From the NCBI GenBank assembly GCA_017165825.1, contig CM029374.1:11905589-11969588 (forward strand): a DNA stretch of 64,000 nucleotides, in the 5' to 3' direction. The translations under genes and the position numbers were made by a program. This stretch comes from Hepsetus odoe (Eukaryota; Chordata; Actinopteri; Characiformes; Hepsetidae). This document shows positions 59,101 through 64,000 of this stretch, piece after piece; position 1 is the first letter of the stretch, and each line of letters opens with the position of its first letter. The notes beneath the pieces are model-generated. The model worked only from the letters and a program-made list of their open reading frames with translations. It was not told where the DNA came from and searched no databases.

Positions 59101-62100
59101 GCTGCGATACATTCTGGAGGTTGTAAGGCCTGCTCCTCACACAGTTCTAAGTATTCTGGAGGTGTTGATTCGAATTGCTCGTCACTCAACCTCTGCTGCC
59201 ACGCAGGTAGAGCTTAACAAAAGCTTAGAGTTTTTTCTGAAAGATGTGTCTGCATTTAATTTCTCTTGAACATATGCAATAGTTATCCTTAAAAAAACAG
59301 CACATTGTTGTTTTCCTTGTGAACTCATTATTTACACAAAATGTTCCCTGTTTCCAAATGTTGATTACCTAAGACATATTTGATATATAACATCTGCTTT
59401 AATTTAGTGCTGCATCTGCAGAGTTAATATAGATAACATGTAATGGAGGTAGACAACCTATCAATTAGCATTATGTAAGCTGCAGGCCAAAATGTCATAT
59501 GTTTCTATATATTATATATAATGGTTGTGTGTGTCAGTTATCCTTGTTCTGCTATGGACACCAGACATGCATTGCTAATTGAGTACCTCTGGATAAGAGG
59601 AAAGTTATATAAAAGCATCACATTTAACCAAAAAATACTTTCTACATCCAGATCCTTGATTGTCCACGCCTGATGGAGACTGTGATGTCAGAGTTCCTGC
59701 CTTGCTACTGGGCTACCTCCATCATGCCAGCCCCACCTTCTTTATATGGGTTGCCTGTTTCAAGGGCAATGAAGCTCCTTCGAGTTTTGGCAAGTGCAGG
59801 AAGGCATGCTTGTGCAAGAATAGTGAGTGCTGGCTCCTGATGCACACTTCATTCTCTGAAACCTGATATTAAGTACAGCAACAGGATATACTGCAAATGA
59901 TTAAATTCTGATTTATTTATGTCTCAGCTCAATTCTCTAGGTGGTCGGGACCGTCTGTCTCGGCTTCTGGCAGCAGAACCTTCAGAGCTACTGCTGGACC
60001 CAGCAGAAGCTATTTGCTGCTGCACAGAGGCATTGAGGCTTTGGGCAGTGGCTGCTAGCTATGGCCAGGCCTGCAACCTTTACATGTAAGAATACCATCT
60101 CAAATATACACTGTTTTCTGCTTCCAGGCTAGTCGAGATATATAGTCTTTCCAGTATGTCCTGGGTCTGCCCCGTGGCTTCTTCCCAGTTGGTTGGGCCC
60201 AAACCACCTCAATTGGTCCTTTTCAATGTGGAGGAGTAGCAGCTCTACTTCAAGCTCCTCCCGGATGTCTGACCCTATCTCTAAGGCTGTGCCCAACCTC
60301 CCTGTGGAGGAAGCTGATTTCCACTATTTGTATTCGCAATCTTATTCTTTTTGTCACTGCCTAAAGAGCTCATAACCATAGGTGAAGGTTGGAACAAAGA
60401 TCAACTGGTAGCTTTGCCTTTTGGCTCAACTCCCTTTTCACCACAACAGTATGGTACAGCGTTCGTATAACTGCTGCCGCTGCCCTAATCCATCTATTGA
60501 TCTCCCGCTCCATTTTTAACCTCACTTGGGAGCAAGATCCCAAGCTAGTTAAACTCCTCCACTTGAGGCAGTAACTTTCCCCATCCAGAGAAGGCTAGCC
60601 ACCTTTTTCCTGTGGAGCTCCATCGCCACATATTTAGAGGTGCTGACCCAGTTATTTAATTAACTTAGTAAACATGTTCTAATAAATGTTGTTGTGTTGT
60701 AGATGTATGCAGGAATTGTTATAAGTGTAGCTTTTAATGTTGATGTGTTCTATTGAAGTATATAGGAAAAGCCCATGAATAAATGATAATTAATAATAAT
60801 CTCTTTCTCTTACAATCTCGCTCTCTCTCTTCCCTCTCACACTCCTCAGAGATCTGTACTCGGTGCTGGTGAAGATGTTGCAGGGTGCACACAAGCCCAA
60901 TGTTTCCTCTGGGCCTCTCCTGATGCTGGAACTCCACCGGCTGAGAGCCCTTCTGGTCCTGCTCACTCAGGTCACACATACCGCTGGCTGCCACCAGGAG
61001 ATGCAGAGTGGCCTACTCAAGTGAGTCCTACAATAAAGCTTCACACACTTCATCTAAGGTTTTATAAGAGGAAGGAGAAAGAGACTTTCAAATGAAATTT
61101 TCACACAAAAATAAGTGAGTCCTATCTAGTTATTCAACACACATTCACAGAGCCTTTAAGGTGGTTTGAGTGATATCGAATTACTTTTGCTCCCACAAAT
61201 AAACACCACAGAAATGGTACATTATTTGTTTTTGATTACATTTATGACAGCTCCCAGAGAACCGAAAGTCTTCCACCTCCTCAAGTGACATGGAATCAAG
61301 TGATGGGCTTGCAGGCCACTTTGATTGGCTTACTGAAAGGCTCCGTGCGAGCTTTAGATGACCCAAATCAAAGGTCAAGCACCTTGACTCTGCTGCCATC
61401 CTACCTGATATACCTGGGAGCGTTTTACTCACAACTCAGTTTGCAAGTAAGTGCTCCTAAGAAGCAAAATTACCATCCCATCAGGTTGTACATTGTAATC
61501 TTTGACGGTGTATTGCTAATTCATAATGGTTGTTGATGTGACAAGGAAAGCGTTATTTTCATCAAAGACTAATTTGTTCTTTTGAAGTGTCTGCTGTCAG
61601 TTTCTTCAGTTTTTCCAAAACATTAACACATTTTGTAATTTTATGTTGCACAACACTTTTGTAGTACAAATAAATTTTAATATCAAGAGTCGCTGTCCTC
61701 AAAATTTTCTTGATTTGCAAAACATATAATGAATATGAAATCTGATCAGAAATCTAATCATTCTAGGGGTTTCATGATGTGCGGTTACCCAACTTTGCTT
61801 CTGGTGTTTTGTTACCCTGGAGTTTTTAAATTAACCCTAATTTAACATGAAATGATGTTGAAAAGTTGTACTTGTAACATGTGCCATGTTTTTGCAGAAC
61901 TCTTTCCAGCCTGTTCAGTGTCTACAGGAGCTCGAGTCTTTAACCTCAGAAGTGCTTCTCCCACTCATTTCACATCAGGCCATACGCGGCATGGCAGAAA
62001 GCCTCAGGTTGGATAATCATATTTTTTTTCTCAAACAAAAATCTTCTTGTAAAGTATTACTTGGGTTATTTGTATTTCTGTTACTGACTGCTACAGTGTG

Positions 62101-62822
62101 CTGTTGATGTTACAGGTCCATCTCTGCAATATGTCAGCCTGTATTGAGTGCCCCAGCCCTAGAAGTTGTCGCCAGTTTGCCAGGCTTAGGCTGTTTCAGG
62201 CTTAAGACTAACTCAAATGTAGTTGGACCTGACTCTCCTGTCCCTCTCTGTACTGCTTTATTCTACCTTCTGGACATCATCACTACCATCCACAGAGGCA
62301 TAACCAAAAATGTAGGTTTGATTGGCAGAAACTGGATGTTTAACTTTCTTAGCTTAATTTGTTGAGGTTGAAGCAGGAAAAACTACAACAGAGAGATCCA
62401 TCCATCCATCCATTATCTGCCGCTTGTCCCAAACGGGGTCGCGGGGGAGTGCCGGTGTCCAACCCAGCGCACACAGGGCGAGGACGGGGGACGCACCCTG
62501 GACAGGTCGCCAGCCCATCGCAGAACAGAGAGATCCTAGAATTAAAATTTGAGTTGAACATATTAAACACACCTGCTTTAACTTCTTATCTGTTTTGCAA
62601 CACCTTCAGGGTTGGTTTGTGAGTACTAAAAGAGTGACATCACTTATTTTTATATGGTTGAGTTTAGCACCATTTAAGCTTGCTGAGCTTTTCCAGATTG
62701 GGTTTTGCAATATCTTAAGGGTTTGATTATCTGATTGTTCTGTAATAAAAGACTCCAAATAGACTCCAAAGCTTGTAAATAATACAAGGTAATTAACTTA
62801 AAATGTTAATTTTTTTTTCTGT

Positions 62823-62865
<43 letters not shown>

Positions 62866-64000
62866 AGTTTGGATGGTCTGCTTAGAGCTGCATGATATGG
62901 GTAAAATTCTCGCATTGTAATATATTAATTGTTCCATAGCAATTGGCATATTGCGTGGCTTTTTTGACATATTAAGAGACACATTGGATCAATAATGTAA
63001 TAAAGAAAACAATTAAAATGACTATATGGGTTTTAAAAAGTGTATATGGGCCCTTGAATACATCTTGGCAAATCATTGTCTTTAAGGGTTCTAAAGAGGC
63101 CAAAAAAACCTTGACTTTTGTTGGATTGCATGAATACCTGACCTCAGTAAAACAATATGGGCCTGATTGGTCATCTTGTCAAAAACTCTTGACTAGTCAG
63201 ACCCTCGCTTGTATATTGCAACCTTCAGCGATCACTGTTTCATGTTTGCTCACTCTGAGTGACATTTGTTTTCTTTCTCTCTGTAGTTCAGCTCTCTCCT
63301 GTCGTCCAGCTCTGTGCTGGCATACCTGCAATCCTGTGTTGGAGCAATGCCCTCTGTATCTCACACCAGTGCCTGGCTTTTACGTCATGAACACTATCTG
63401 CTCTATCTGCTTCTACGACTGGCTCTTAAAATGGTACCTTTCCCCTGCATATTCAAACCAGCCAAACTTTATTGCACATTCTCATGTCAGACTTTATTAA
63501 GTTCTCCTTTGTGGTTGAAATGGATCTAGGTTCCTCTTGACCCAGAGGTGGCCAAACACGCTTCCCTTTTTCATCAAGTAACCTTGGCTCTGCTGACCTG
63601 GATGATGCCTGGCAGTGAGTATCTGGCACATGAGCTCATGTCTACCATGGTCTTCAATCATGAACTAATCCCGTAAGTCATATCAGAGTTTCAGTGTCTA
63701 ATATTATGAATTATATAAACATATTTTGAATTCTTCTTTGGAATCTTCATTCCTATTGTTCTGTTATCATCAGAACTGAGGCTGCCAAGCGTATATTATC
63801 AGAAATCATCGAATTTTCTACACTATATCGAGAAGATTTTGGTTTTAAAACAAGGTCACTAAAAATAACACATTTTTCAGTGTGTACTTTAAAAAATTAT
63901 TTTAAAACCTTAAGTGTCCAGAAAAGTTTCTGTGGATTTTAGAAAGCAATACTTTCAAATAAAATTTTTATAATGAGTAATTTTCATTATATCAATTAAC
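53180..64000 (+). CDS. rpap1: RNA polymerase II-associated protein 1, 21 coding exons in window, 3' end missing
   Basis: RPAP1 helps assemble RNA polymerase II and bring it to the nucleus and to Mediator. Exons are 53180-53366, 53887-54035, 54120-54212, 55106-55232, 55428-55583, 56093-56293, 57379-57494, 57650-57748, 57873-57974, 58210-58377, 58757-58936, 59072-59206, 59652-59822, 59928-60085, 60850-61020, 61251-61446, 61898-62007, 62116-62311, 63287-63433, 63530-63672 and 63774-63854 (last end uncertain). About 1028 codons are present against 1393 in human. Landmarks: MIRRPKPTDSESDLL start, DPEELLDRHDTHISAVL, KSIFARQVA, PQKEWLHMDKLEPEKL, THLGLHHHGEEPE, LRFSLDDGVEGV, ALRLWAVAASYGQ and MPGSEYLAHELM. 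Phases are consistent throughout. Confidence 0.95.
54443..54726. mobile_element. hAT-like non-autonomous element in rpap1 intron 3
   Basis: The ends CAGTGGTCCCCAACC and GGTTGGGGACCGCTA form an inverted terminal repeat of hAT type. GGTACCGGTCAGTGGGTCAT follows, common in vertebrate hAT fragments. It is 284 bp with no coding. A clear 8-bp duplication was not found. Confidence 0.75.
55384..55412. repeat. Poly(T) tract
   Basis: 29 T residues just upstream of the acceptor for the exon at 55428. It may serve as an extreme polypyrimidine tract. Confidence 0.95.
60115..60660 (-). mobile_element. LINE ORF2 fragment in rpap1 intron 14
   Basis: On the minus strand QVEEFNYLGSCSQ and then NRWIRAAAVIRTLYHTVVVK, with frame breaks, resemble the C-terminal part of a fish non-LTR retrotransposon protein. 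It is a family different from the one at 25636. Both ends are truncated. Confidence 0.78.
62396..62524 (-). mobile_element. SINE tail fragment in rpap1 intron 18
   Basis: CCATCCATCCATTATCTG, then GGACGGGGGACGCACCCTGG and CAGGTCGCCAGCCCATCGCA are the reverse complement of the 3' part of the composite element at 17191-17440. The head is missing. Confidence 0.85.
62830..62862. repeat. (TA)n microsatellite
   Basis: About 33 bp of TA dinucleotides in rpap1 intron 18. Confidence 0.95.

Noticed and set aside
63018..63500. 160-codon open frame spanning an rpap1 exon
   Set aside because: The true exon (63287-63433) is read in another frame (FSSLLSSSSVLAYLQ), which matches the family. The longer frame crosses intron sequence.

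Overview
This is vertebrate nuclear DNA, most likely from a teleost fish. It holds intron-rich genes with GT..AG introns, coding exons closest to vertebrate orthologues, and many fish-type interspersed repeats: tRNA-derived SINEs ending in a tract that begins AGCAGACGCTCTTA, Tc1-like and Tigger-like DNA transposons, and LINE 3' ends. The species cannot be fixed from the sequence alone. Exon models were built by hand from splice sites, reading phase and remembered family proteins. No search was run.

Eight protein-coding genes are recognised. vsx2 (+, last coding exon only, 1366-1673). znf839 (+, 7 exons, 8288-14939). cinp (-, 5 exons, 19665-16472), tail-to-tail with znf839 as in mammals. adprs/ARH3 (-, 6 exons, 26984-21974). 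haus2 (+, 6 exons, 28128-32911), head-to-head with adprs. heatr4 (-, 13 coding exons, 42613-33388), tail-to-tail with haus2 only 476 bp apart. tmem151b-type (-, 2 exons, 51958-46125). rpap1 (+, 21 coding exons from 53180, running off the right edge), head-to-head with tmem151b.

Layout: 1-8000 is the vsx2 3' end and a gene-poor flank with candidate regulatory DNA, a 49-bp minisatellite and repeats. 8-20 kb is the znf839/cinp pair. 20-33 kb is adprs/haus2, with old LINEs and a nested transposon in introns. 33-46 kb is heatr4 and its upstream region, including a near-perfect RFX X-box. 46-53 kb is tmem151b, with a large pentanucleotide microsatellite in its intron. 53-64 kb is rpap1.

The genes do not form one pathway. 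They cover a retinal homeobox factor, a zinc-finger/AT-hook protein, a CDK2/ATR-linked replication factor, an ADP-ribose-serine hydrolase, an augmin spindle subunit, a HEAT-repeat protein of unknown role, a neuronal-type membrane protein and an RNA polymerase II assembly factor. The most notable points are the X-box at the heatr4 promoter, the 49-bp array split by a SINE, the Tc1 element invaded by a second repeat in haus2, a rearranged transposon in heatr4, and a microsatellite that grew from a LINE tail. I found no clearly new gene system.
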